From: Oscillospiraceae bacterium
Lineage (GTDB): Bacteria > Bacillota > Clostridia > Oscillospirales > Oscillospiraceae
DNA: 13,433 nucleotides
Assembly: GCA_015068335.1 (NCBI GenBank)
Contig: SVKT01000034.1
Span: 1-13,433, forward strand
Reading direction: 5' to 3'
Every line of letters starts with the position of its first letter. The first letter of the stretch is position 1. Below the pieces are notes generated by a model. It worked only from the letters and a program-made list of their open reading frames with translations, searched no databases and was not told the DNA's origin. The position numbers were made by a program, and so were the translations under genes. Below are positions 6,860-13,432 of the stretch, piece after piece.

Positions 6860-7678
6860 ATGGGACGCAATACACAACTTACAGCGGAGGAAATGGTCCG
6901 CCGCTATCAAAAGGAATTAAAAAATGTGCGGATAATGCGCTGGCTGACGCTGGCGGTATATCTGTTGCTGCTTTGGCGGTTTGCCCCGAAACTGGACTTG
7001 ACGCTGGCGGTTATTTCCGTGCTGCTCTTTGTGGGAGCGATGTGGTTCTTGCAGGCGATGGGCGCGCATCAGTTTGTGTTGTTGCAGGAGGTGCTGCACC
7101 GCAACTGCGACGCAGTGAAGTACGCCAAAATTATGGAACTGCTGTCCGTGGAAAAGCACAAGGATGCGCAGGTCATTCGCCTGTGTTGGGCAAAGGGCCT
7201 GTTTTTTGCCGGAGACTTTGAGGAGGCGGAAAAAGTCCTGGGATCCGTCTATGTGGAAAAGCCCGGCGTGAACACGGCACTGCTGTACCGGAACATTGCC
7301 TTTAACTGCGCGCTGGAAGGCAAGCGGTTGGAGGATGCCCGCAAGGAGCGGGAGGAGACCGGAAAACTGCTTTCCACCGCAGGCAAAAAGGAAGTGGGAA
7401 TGGTTCGTCAGCAACTGATCCAGATGGACGCCGCTTTGGCGCTGGAAGAGGAGCGGTACGAGGATTTCTTCCCCTTGCAGGAAAAGGTGCTGCGCGCAGC
7501 CGTGGCGCCGATGCAGCGGGTGGTGGCCCAGTACCGTATGGCGCTGGCTGAACTGATCCAGGGGGAAACGGACTCTGCCCGGGAACGCCTGGAAGAGGTG
7601 GCCGAGGACGGCGGCACGATCTATGTTGCCGCAGAGGCCGAAAACCTGCTGAGCGACTTCGGTAATTTTGAGGAATAA
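6860..7678 (+). CDS. Membrane-anchored protein with helical, TPR-like cytoplasmic part, function unknown
   Basis: I do not recognise this 272-residue protein as a named family. After a charged N-terminus, two hydrophobic segments are seen (about 26-42, MRWLTLAVYLLLLW, and 46-65, DLTLAVISVLLFVGAMWFLQ), a likely transmembrane hairpin with both ends in the cytoplasm. The remaining 200 residues are charged and helix-rich. Stretches such as WAKGLFFAGDFEEAEKVLGS (110-129), NIAFNCALEGKRLEDARKER (145-164) and YRMALAELIQGETDSARERL (225-244) resemble degenerate tetratricopeptide units. A scaffold or protein-interaction role is inference. The start at 6860 is set by GGAGGA and by the hairpin just upstream. 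The gene may depend on read-through from nfnB or on a promoter inside nfnB. It ends at a shared terminator facing the deacylase gene. Confidence 0.78.
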   Translation: MGRNTQLTAEEMVRRYQKELKNVRIMRWLTLAVYLLLLWRFAPKLDLTLAVISVLLFVGAMWFLQAMGAHQFVLLQEVLHRNCDAVKYAKIMELLSVEKHKDAQVIRLCWAKGLFFAGDFEEAEKVLGSVYVEKPGVNTALLYRNIAFNCALEGKRLEDARKEREETGKLLSTAGKKEVGMVRQQLIQMDAALALEEERYEDFFPLQEKVLRAAVAPMQRVVAQYRMALAELIQGETDSARERLEEVAEDGGTIYVAAEAENLLSDFGNFEE

Positions 7679-7680
7679 GC

Positions 7681-7721
7681 AAAAAGAAAGGCGTGCGTAC
7701 CGACGGTACGCACGCTTTTTT
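7681..7721. terminator. Bidirectional intrinsic terminator between convergent genes
   Basis: An 11-bp perfect stem, GCGTGCGTACC (7691-7701) with GGTACGCACGC (7705-7715), has a GAC loop. Six T follow on the + strand (7716-7721). An A-rich flank on the left (7681-7690) gives a T-rich tail, CTTTCTTTTT, on the - strand. It lies 2 nt after the + gene and 1 nt after the - gene. Confidence 0.92.
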
Positions 7722-7722
7722 G

Positions 7723-8259
7723 TTACAGTTCCACGACTGTCACTTCGTGACCCGTGTGGGGCAGAAACTTTTGCAGCAGGTCGGCAGTTTTGATCCGCAG
7801 GCTGCCGTCATTCTTGCAGGGGTGGCAGGCAAACCACTCCGCCTCGTAGACGTCCCGATCCATCAGCAGACGGACACGGTGAGAGGGATCGTTCATCAAA
7901 CCCAGCACGCTGGCAGAGCCGGGCGTGCAGCCGATGAGGGCTTCCATATCCTCGCCGGGGGCGAAGGACAGGCGGGAGGAGCCGATCTGGTGGCTCAGGT
8001 TTTTGGTGAGGAAGGGTTTATCTTCCGGCATAGCCAGCAGATAAAAGTCGGTTTTCTGGCGGTTGCAGAGTACGAGGTTTTTGCAGATGCGGGTGCCCAG
8101 CACATCGCTGATGGCGGCGCAGGCCTCCATCGTGTCGGCGGTGTCGTGCTCCACGCGCTCGTAGGGGATCCCCAGCGTGTCCAGCAGGGCGAAGGCGGCC
8201 CGTTCCGCCGGGCAGCGCTCGCCGGTGGGGGCGGAGGTGAAGATTTCGGAAATATTCAT
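7723..8259 (-). CDS. YbaK/ProX-type prolyl-tRNA editing deacylase
   Basis: Proteins of this family hydrolyse mischarged tRNA, typically Ala-tRNA(Pro), in trans to the prolyl-tRNA synthetase. The 178-residue protein matches the single-domain PrdX/ProXp-ala type in length. Visible features are TRICKNLVLCNR with the conserved Lys60, a PEDKPFLTKNLSHQIGSSRL block (78-97), GCTPGSASVLGLMND (110-124) and the C-terminal WFACHPCKNDGSLRI (142-156), which matches the family's HP.N...SL.I block. The exact amino acid edited (Ala, or another for Cys-type YbaK) cannot be read safely from sequence, though the PrdX-like C-terminus favours Ala. The ATG lies 6 nt after the murC stop; GAGG sits 11 nt upstream, inside the murC 3' end, so coupled translation is likely. 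It ends at a terminator shared with the convergent gene. Confidence 0.9.
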   Translation of the reverse strand: MNISEIFTSAPTGERCPAERAAFALLDTLGIPYERVEHDTADTMEACAAISDVLGTRICKNLVLCNRQKTDFYLLAMPEDKPFLTKNLSHQIGSSRLSFAPGEDMEALIGCTPGSASVLGLMNDPSHRVRLLMDRDVYEAEWFACHPCKNDGSLRIKTADLLQKFLPHTGHEVTVVEL

Positions 8260-8265
8260 TTGGTA

Positions 8266-9648
8266 TCAGACCTCGTTTATCAGTTTTTCTCCGGCGCGAT
8301 AAATGTCACCGGCGCCGACGGTCAGGATAAGATCGCCGGGCTGCGCGGTCTGCCGCAGTTGGGCGGCGACCTTTTCCAGCGTGGAGCAGTAGACCGCGCC
8401 GGGGATGCTGCGGCAAAGATCCGCGGAGGAGATGCCCAGCGTATTCTGCTCGCGGGCGGCGTAGATCTCCGCCACGATGGCCACATCCGCCAGTTTCAGT
8501 TCCTCCACAAACTGGTCGAACAGTTTGGCGGTGCGGGTATAGGTGTGAGGCTGGAAGGCAACCACCACCCGCTGATAGGGCAGCGTTTTTGCGGTGGTCA
8601 GCAGCGCGTGGAGTTCGTCGGGGTGGTGGGCGTAATCGTCATACACTTCGGCGCCGTTGAAACTGCCCTTGTGTTCGAAGCGGCGGCCGGCGCCGATGAA
8701 GGTGGCGAGTCCGGCCTCCACAGCACTTCCCGGGAGCCCCAGCACATAGGCGGCAGAGGCGGCAGCCAGCGCGTTGAGGATGTTGTGGCGGCCGAACACC
8801 TGCAAATCCACGTGGGCGTAATGCTCGCCGTGTACCAGAATGTCGAAGGAGGGGGCGCCGTTGGCATCCGTCAGGTTTGCCGCCGTGCAGTCCGCGGCGT
8901 TTTCCAGCGCAAAGGTAAACACCGGGTGTGCCAGATCCGCCACGGATTCCACCGCGCCGGAGTTGTCTGCATTCACGATGATGTGCCCGCGCTCCGGCAC
9001 CAGTTCCGCAAACCGGTGGAAGGAGTGTTCGATGTCATCCAGGTCCTTGAAGAAGTCCAGATGATCCGTCTCCACGTTGAGGATCACCGCCACGGTGGGG
9101 AAGAAGTGGAGAAAACTGTTGCAGTATTCGCAGGATTCCAGAATGATGGTATCGCCGCGGCCCACCCGGTAGCCGGCGCCCAGCAAGGGCAGAGAACCGC
9201 CGATCATAATGGTGGGGTCTGCCTCCGCTGCCATAAAAATGTGGGCGCACATCGAGGTGGTGGTGGTTTTTCCGTGGGTGCCGGACACGCAAAGGGCGTT
9301 GGGATAGCGCTGCATAATGGCGCCCCAGGCCTGCGCCCGTTCGTATACGGGGATGCCACGGGTCACAGCACCGGCAATTTCGGGGTTGCTGTCGTGGGCG
9401 GCGGCAGTGCGGATCACCAGATCGCAGTCGCCTAAGTTTTCGGCGTTGTGTCCAATGGCCACGGGAATGCCCAGGGTGCGCAGGTGCCGCACGGTGTCGC
9501 TCTCGTTCATATCGGAGCCTTGTACGGTCATCCCCATACCTTGCAGGACTTCTGCCAACGGGCACATAGAAACGCCGCCGATGCCAACCAGATGGACGCG
9601 CTTGCCGGGGATTAGATATTCAGAAATGGGAGAGGGGTTGTTCATCAT
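8266..9648 (-). CDS. murC: UDP-N-acetylmuramate--L-alanine ligase (MurC)
   Basis: MurC adds L-alanine to UDP-MurNAc using ATP, the first peptide step of peptidoglycan precursor synthesis in the cytoplasm. The 460-residue protein has the family layout. The N-terminal UDP-binding domain contains HLVGIGGVSMCPLAEVL (19-35). The ATP loop is GTHGKTTTT (123-131) in the central domain, followed by ESCEYCNSFLHFFP and NVETDHLDFF. The C-terminal domain has DDYAHHPDE, then EIYAAREQN and VGAGDIY. No break or missing motif is seen. The frame can extend to a TTG at 9669, but AAGGAAG (9658-9664) lies 9 nt before the ATG at 9648, so I use that start; an adjacent ATG at 9645 is possible. A - strand promoter lies at 9729-9757. 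The deacylase gene follows 6 nt after the stop. No other division or cell-wall gene is in view, so it stands outside a typical dcw cluster here. Confidence 0.97.
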   Translation of the reverse strand: MMNNPSPISEYLIPGKRVHLVGIGGVSMCPLAEVLQGMGMTVQGSDMNESDTVRHLRTLGIPVAIGHNAENLGDCDLVIRTAAAHDSNPEIAGAVTRGIPVYERAQAWGAIMQRYPNALCVSGTHGKTTTTSMCAHIFMAAEADPTIMIGGSLPLLGAGYRVGRGDTIILESCEYCNSFLHFFPTVAVILNVETDHLDFFKDLDDIEHSFHRFAELVPERGHIIVNADNSGAVESVADLAHPVFTFALENAADCTAANLTDANGAPSFDILVHGEHYAHVDLQVFGRHNILNALAAASAAYVLGLPGSAVEAGLATFIGAGRRFEHKGSFNGAEVYDDYAHHPDELHALLTTAKTLPYQRVVVAFQPHTYTRTAKLFDQFVEELKLADVAIVAEIYAAREQNTLGISSADLCRSIPGAVYCSTLEKVAAQLRQTAQPGDLILTVGAGDIYRAGEKLINEV

Positions 9649-9657
9649 ATATAAGAA

Positions 9658-9664
9658 CTTCCTT
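9658..9664 (-). promoter_or_regulatory. Ribosome binding site deciding the murC start
   Basis: On the - strand AAGGAAG lies 9 nt before the ATG at 9648. It falls inside the frame of the longer TTG-initiated version (9669), which argues against that version. Confidence 0.75.
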
Positions 9665-9683
9665 TCCAAAAAACACGGATGCG

Positions 9684-9712
9684 TTGCAGCGACAGGAAAA
9701 GTGTTGTATAAT
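9684..9712 (+). promoter_or_regulatory. Sigma-A-type promoter for cca
   Basis: TTGCAG (9684-9689), a 17-nt spacer and a perfect TATAAT (9707-9712) face right. Transcription is expected near 9719, giving a leader of about 59 nt before the start at 9778. The promoter overlaps the footprint of the opposing murC promoter. Confidence 0.8.
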
Positions 9713-9728
9713 CCTGTAAAAGCACTTT

Positions 9729-9757
9729 ATTATATTACAATGCAGCGAAAAATGCAA
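9729..9757 (-). promoter_or_regulatory. Sigma-A-type promoter for murC
   Basis: Read on the - strand, TTGCAT (9757-9752), a 17-nt spacer and a perfect TATAAT (9734-9729) face left toward murC. Transcription is expected near 9722, a leader of about 74 nt before the murC ATG, and must cross the cca promoter DNA. Confidence 0.8.
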
Positions 9758-9762
9758 TGGGT

Positions 9763-9769
9763 AAGGCGG
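9763..9769 (+). promoter_or_regulatory. Ribosome binding site deciding the cca start
   Basis: AAGGCGG, one mismatch from AAGGAGG, lies 8 nt before the ATG at 9778. The in-frame ATG at 9757 has no purine-rich site before it at a usual distance. Confidence 0.65.
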
Positions 9770-9777
9770 GTGAAAGG

Positions 9778-11094
9778 ATGAAGAATGTACCGGGTTACGT
9801 GGCGGAGATCCTCTCTGCGCTGGAAGCGGCGGGCTACGAGGCCTGGTGCGTGGGTGGCTGCGTGCGGGACTCCCTGCTGGGCCGCGAACCGGAGGATTGG
9901 GATGTCACCACTTCCGCCTTGCCGGAGGAGACGATGGCGGTGTTTGCGCCCCACGCCATTCCTACGGGGTTGCAGCACGGCACGGTGACGGTGCGCAGTG
10001 ACCATAAAAATGTAGAGGTCACCACCTATCGGGTGGATGGCGAATACCGCGACCACCGCCGTCCGGAATCGGTGGTTTTTACCCGCTCGTTGGAGGAGGA
10101 TCTTGCCCGCCGGGATTTCACCATCAATGCAATGGCGGAAAATGCGCGGGGTGAACTGCGCGACCCCTTTGGCGGCGCGGAGGATCTGCGGCGCGGACTT
10201 CTGCGCTGTGTGGGAGAGCCGGATCGCCGCTTTGCGGAAGATGCCCTGCGGATCCTGCGGGGGCTTCGGTTCGCCGCGGTGCTGGGCTTGGAGATCGAAA
10301 CGGAAACGGCGGCGAGCATCCATCGCAACCGGGAACTGCTGCGCCAAATCGCGGCAGAGCGGATCCAGGTGGAACTGATGAAACTGCTCCGGGGAAAGGA
10401 TGCGGGGCGGATCCTGCGCCAATACCCCGATGTGGTGGGTGTGTTCTGGCCGGAAGTGCTGCCTATGGTAGGCTTTGCGCAGAAAAACCATCACCATTGC
10501 TTCGATGTGTGGGAGCATAGCATACACGCTCTGGAAATGGTTAAAAAGGATGACGCTTTGCTGTGGAGCGCGCTGCTGCACGACATTGGCAAGCCGGAAT
10601 GCTTTACAGTTGATGGCGCGGGGGTCGGGCATTTTTACGGCCACGCCCAAATCAGCCGTGACCTTGCGGACACGATGCTGCGCCGGCTGAAATGCTCCAC
10701 GGAATTTCGGGAGACTGTGGTGCGGCTGGTGGAGTGGCACGACCGGGAGATCCCCCGGACGGACAAGGGTGTCCGGCGTGCGCTGCGGCTGCTGGGCGAA
10801 AAAGATCTGCGCCGGCTGATTGTTCTGAAACGGGCGGACAATCTCGCGCAGGCGCCGGAATACCATAACCGTCAACTGGACCTGGACGAAGGCGAGGCCA
10901 TTCTGGAAAAACTGCTGGCGGAGGATGCCTGTTTCTCTTTGAAACAGTTGGCGGTGAATGGACGGGATCTGCTGGCTCTGGGACTGCGGGGGGCGGAGAT
11001 CGGCCGCGTGCTGGATGCGCTGCTGGATGCGGTGGTCAACGGCGAAGTGCCCAACGAGAGAGAAGCCCTGCTGGGGCATCTCCGAACCCTGTAA
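9778..11094 (+). CDS. cca: CCA-adding tRNA nucleotidyltransferase with HD domain
   Basis: This enzyme adds or repairs the 3'-terminal CCA of tRNAs. The 438-residue class II protein shows the nucleotidyltransferase core: GGCVRD (26-31), the metal-binding DWD (40-42) in the usual DxD place, and RRDFTINAMA (111-120). The nucleotide-selecting region AEDALRILRGLRFA (153-166) and an AERIQVE helix (193-199) follow. A C-terminal HD domain has H247, HD at 268-269 (WSALLHDIGKP) and H320-D321. This layout resembles bacterial CCA enzymes with an HD extension, which in some relatives adds phosphohydrolase activity; that is family knowledge. Whether it adds the full CCA or only A or CC cannot be read from these motifs, but no second related gene is in view. 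The start at 9778 is preferred over 9757 because of AAGGCGG. I see no terminator before the next gene. Confidence 0.94.
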   Translation: MKNVPGYVAEILSALEAAGYEAWCVGGCVRDSLLGREPEDWDVTTSALPEETMAVFAPHAIPTGLQHGTVTVRSDHKNVEVTTYRVDGEYRDHRRPESVVFTRSLEEDLARRDFTINAMAENARGELRDPFGGAEDLRRGLLRCVGEPDRRFAEDALRILRGLRFAAVLGLEIETETAASIHRNRELLRQIAAERIQVELMKLLRGKDAGRILRQYPDVVGVFWPEVLPMVGFAQKNHHHCFDVWEHSIHALEMVKKDDALLWSALLHDIGKPECFTVDGAGVGHFYGHAQISRDLADTMLRRLKCSTEFRETVVRLVEWHDREIPRTDKGVRRALRLLGEKDLRRLIVLKRADNLAQAPEYHNRQLDLDEGEAILEKLLAEDACFSLKQLAVNGRDLLALGLRGAEIGRVLDALLDAVVNGEVPNEREALLGHLRTL

Positions 11095-11134
11095 CCGAAT
11101 TGTAGAAATTGTAGCCGGATTGTGGTAGATGTTG
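11095..11134 (+). repeat. Short imperfect tandem repeat in the cca-lipoprotein gap
   Basis: Two adjacent 20-nt units (11095-11114 and 11115-11134), both starting CCG.ATTGT, match at 14 of 20 positions. Within the first unit AATTGTAG occurs twice (11098-11105 and 11107-11114). It may be chance or a weak regulatory repeat. No convincing promoter or terminator is seen in the 89-nt gap; TATATT at 11150-11155 lacks a properly spaced -35. Confidence 0.35.
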
Positions 11135-11183
11135 CTGCGGTCGGGGGCATATATTGAAGAAAATGTTCGGCGCGGAGGTTTAT

Positions 11184-12344
11184 ATGAAAAAAGTGTATGG
11201 GATTTTACTGGCGGCGTGTCTGCTGCTGACGGCCTGCGGAGAAACCGTAACCCCCGGACAGGAGGATGATCAGCAGCCGCCTCAGGATGTGGAAACGGAA
11301 ACCCTGCCGGAACAGGAAGGCGCGGAGCAGCCCTCCGGGCACATTGACCCGTGGCGGGACGCTTATGCAGAGTTTCTTGAAGGCCTTGCGGAGGAATTGG
11401 CGCAGTTCCGGGATTTCACGCACCCTGATTACGATCCCAATGCGCCGGAGGGCGGCGCGGATCAGGTCTCGGGCACGTATACAATTTATGATATTGACAA
11501 GAACGGGACGCCGGAACTTCTGATTCGCTATGGCCTTACAGAGGTGGGGAGCCACACCTCTGTTTATGGGTATGAGAACGAAACCGTCGTGCTGTACGGA
11601 GATATTCACTCCGGCCACACCGCCTTTTATACCTGGCCGGGTGAGAACGGACTTGCCTACAACTGGGGACATATGGGCGGACACTTTGTGGACAGGATCT
11701 GCCTTGCCGACGGTGAACTGGTGCAGGAGAAGTTTTTCCAGGAGGGCACCGATGCGCCTGTGTTTGAGTACACGCCTATGGAGCAGATACTGCCCGGCAG
11801 CCGTTATCTTTTTGAAGCACGTACCTACGTGGAACTGCCGGAGATCCGGGCGCTGACGCTGCCCATCTATGAATATGGTGTCCGTCGGACGGAGGAGACC
11901 GACCCTGCGAGGCAGGAGGCAGTGAAGCGTGCGGTGGAGGCGGTGCTGGAAAACGGCGCGGAATTCTATGGCGTGACGGTAGATGGATTCGGCGGCGATA
12001 CCGGCTGGACGACATTGGAGGAGTATTTGCGGCCCGGCGGTATCTCGGAATTTGCCGACCGTCCTCTGCGGATCGACGGCGCAGCGCGCTGGGAGGACCT
12101 CAACGGCGATGGTGTGCAGGAGGCAATCCTGATCGTCAGGAACGGGGAAGGGGACTCCTTTGACAATGTGTGCTATGTGATCCTGACGGAAGAAAGCGGA
12201 ACGGTGTATGCCTACTGCCTGAACTATATGAACAGCACCGTTCTGGAAGACGGCGTTTTCAAGACCACCTGGGGGGAGCACTACGCGGTTGCCTTCGGCG
12301 GAGGCCAGGCTTATCAGTACACGCCGGGACAGGAACTCCTATGA
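11184..12344 (+). CDS. Lipoprotein with two Asp-rich calcium-loop-like motifs, function unknown
   Basis: The 386-residue protein starts with a lipoprotein signal peptide: MKK, a hydrophobic stretch VYGILLAACLLL and lipobox LTAC with Cys18 as the lipidated residue, so it should sit on the outer face of the cell membrane. A Pro/Gln/Glu-rich linker (about 20-55) follows. The body contains DIDKNGTPELLIRY (103-116) and DLNGDGVQEAILIV (305-318). Both have the Asp-x-(Asp/Asn)-x-(Asp/Asn)-Gly loop followed by a beta-strand, typical of VCBS/FG-GAP-like or dockerin-like calcium loops. No enzyme motif is evident. GGAGG (11174-11178) lies 5 nt before the ATG at 11184; the frame can extend to TTG 11154, but that would bury the signal peptide. 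The stop overlaps the HD gene start (ATGA). Substrate or role is not known to me. Confidence 0.85.
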   Translation: MKKVYGILLAACLLLTACGETVTPGQEDDQQPPQDVETETLPEQEGAEQPSGHIDPWRDAYAEFLEGLAEELAQFRDFTHPDYDPNAPEGGADQVSGTYTIYDIDKNGTPELLIRYGLTEVGSHTSVYGYENETVVLYGDIHSGHTAFYTWPGENGLAYNWGHMGGHFVDRICLADGELVQEKFFQEGTDAPVFEYTPMEQILPGSRYLFEARTYVELPEIRALTLPIYEYGVRRTEETDPARQEAVKRAVEAVLENGAEFYGVTVDGFGGDTGWTTLEEYLRPGGISEFADRPLRIDGAARWEDLNGDGVQEAILIVRNGEGDSFDNVCYVILTEESGTVYAYCLNYMNSTVLEDGVFKTTWGEHYAVAFGGGQAYQYTPGQELL

Positions 12345-13336
12345 ATCAATTATGGCCACTTTATCACAAGGAAATACCGCAATTTTTGCAGGAATTTGCC
12401 AATACGCCACCAATGCTGCGGCTGAAACGAGTGGGGATGAACTGTGGCTGTGAATATACACAGTTTCCGCTGTTTCAAAACCTTGCATCCTATTCCCGTT
12501 ATGACCACAGTCTGGGCGTTGCCCTGATCGTGTGGCATTTTACCGGCAGCGTGGAGCAGTCCGTAGCGGGCCTTTTTCACGATGTAACAACCCCGGTGTT
12601 TGCCCACGTGGTGGACTTTCTCAACGGAGACCATCTGCGGCAGGAGTCCACGGAGTCGGGAGTAGCGGAATGTCTGGCGTCTTCGGCGGAGGTGTGTGCC
12701 CTGCTTGAAAAGTACGGCGTGACGGTGAAAGATGTTTCGGATTATCACCGCTATGGCGTTGCGGATAACGATGCGCCGGCGCTGTCGGCAGACCGGCTGG
12801 AATATACGCTGGGCAACCTGTTGAACTACGGCTTTGCAGATGCTGCACAACTGCGTGCATTTTACGAGGATCTGACGGTTGGGCAGGATGAGACCGGAAA
12901 GGCGGAACTGGTGTTCCGCACGCCGAAGGCGGCGTCCGCCTTTGCGCGGCTGGCACTGCGCACGGCAAAGGTCTATGTGGCGGACGAGGACCGCTTTGCG
13001 ATGGAGGCGCTGGCCGGTTTGCTCCGACAGGCGCTGAAACGGGGCGTTTTGCTGCCGGCAGACTTGCTGACCACGGAAGCGGAAGTGATCGAAAAACTGC
13101 GCCGCGATGCTGTGTGTGCTGCTGCGTGGGAGCGTTTTTGTGGTTTTGCCCATATCCTGCGAAGCGAGGAGCGGCCGGCGGACGGCGTGTGGCTCCGTGT
13201 GGATGCCAAACGGCGCTGGATCGATCCGCTGGCACAGGGGAAAGGGCGTGTGTCTCAATGGGACGAAGGGTTCCGCAAGGAATTGCGTGCCTTCCGTGAA
13301 ACGGATTTTTCCTGCTGGCTCAGCGCGGAATCATAA
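12341..13336 (+). CDS. HD-domain phosphohydrolase-like protein
   Basis: The 331-residue protein has an HD-superfamily metal site in the N-terminal half: His56 in YSRYDHSLGVALIV, His80-Asp81 in AGLFHDVTTPVFAHVVDF, His89, and Asp151 in SADRLEYTLGNLL. The pattern RYDHS...HD...FAH is close to dGTPase/SAMHD1-like and other nucleotide-cleaving HD proteins, but the substrate cannot be assigned. The C-terminal 150 residues are helical without a motif I know. No signal peptide or membrane segment is seen, so it should be cytoplasmic, unlike the lipoprotein it is coupled to. The ATG lies in the lipoprotein stop (ATGA, 12341-12344), with AGGA 6 nt upstream. The frame is open upstream to 12170, but that extension lies inside the lipoprotein gene and is a shadow. 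A good terminator follows 4 nt after the stop. Confidence 0.86.
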   Translation: MNQLWPLYHKEIPQFLQEFANTPPMLRLKRVGMNCGCEYTQFPLFQNLASYSRYDHSLGVALIVWHFTGSVEQSVAGLFHDVTTPVFAHVVDFLNGDHLRQESTESGVAECLASSAEVCALLEKYGVTVKDVSDYHRYGVADNDAPALSADRLEYTLGNLLNYGFADAAQLRAFYEDLTVGQDETGKAELVFRTPKAASAFARLALRTAKVYVADEDRFAMEALAGLLRQALKRGVLLPADLLTTEAEVIEKLRRDAVCAAAWERFCGFAHILRSEERPADGVWLRVDAKRRWIDPLAQGKGRVSQWDEGFRKELRAFRETDFSCWLSAES

Positions 13337-13340
13337 CAAG

Positions 13341-13375
13341 AAGCGTCAGGGGGGGTTCCCCTGACGCTTTCTTTT
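13341..13375 (+). terminator. Intrinsic terminator after the HD gene
   Basis: A 12-bp perfect stem, AAGCGTCAGGGG (13341-13352) with CCCCTGACGCTT (13358-13369), has a GGGTT loop and is followed by TTTCTTTT (13368-13375). It ends the cca-lipoprotein-HD series. On the - strand the tail is poor in T, so it probably works less well for the facing gene. Confidence 0.9.
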
Positions 13376-13381
13376 CGCTTG

Positions 13382-13432
13382 TCATACGATGCCCAGAAGT
13401 TGCCGCAAGTCGGAGATCTCATAGTCGGCGTG
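13382..13432 (-). CDS. C-terminal end of a probable HAD-family hydrolase
   Basis: On the - strand the last 16 codons before a TGA (13384-13382) read HADYEISDLRQLLGIV; the rest of the gene lies beyond the window. The pattern ADY.I..L.ELL at the extreme C-terminus is typical of HAD-superfamily phosphatases of the phosphoglycolate phosphatase/PpaX kind, where an aspartate-tyrosine pair precedes a final short helix. The position fits a gene convergent with the HD gene across the terminator. With so few residues the family call is tentative and the substrate unknown. Confidence 0.5.
   Translation of the reverse strand, partial: HADYEISDLRQLLGIV

Noticed and set aside
7693..9435. 580-codon open frame on the + strand opposite the deacylase and murC
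   Set aside because: It would start inside the terminator stem at 7691-7715 and is antisense to two well-supported genes. The protein is low-complexity His/Gly/Val-rich with no motif.
9730..11079. 449-codon open frame on the - strand opposite cca
   Set aside because: Antisense to a complete CCA enzyme gene with all motifs. Its content is Gln/His/Arg-rich, as expected from a reversed coding strand.
12170..12340. Upstream extension of the HD gene to an ATG at 12170
   Set aside because: The extension lies inside the lipoprotein gene in another frame. The ATGA overlap with AGGA upstream gives a better start at 12341.
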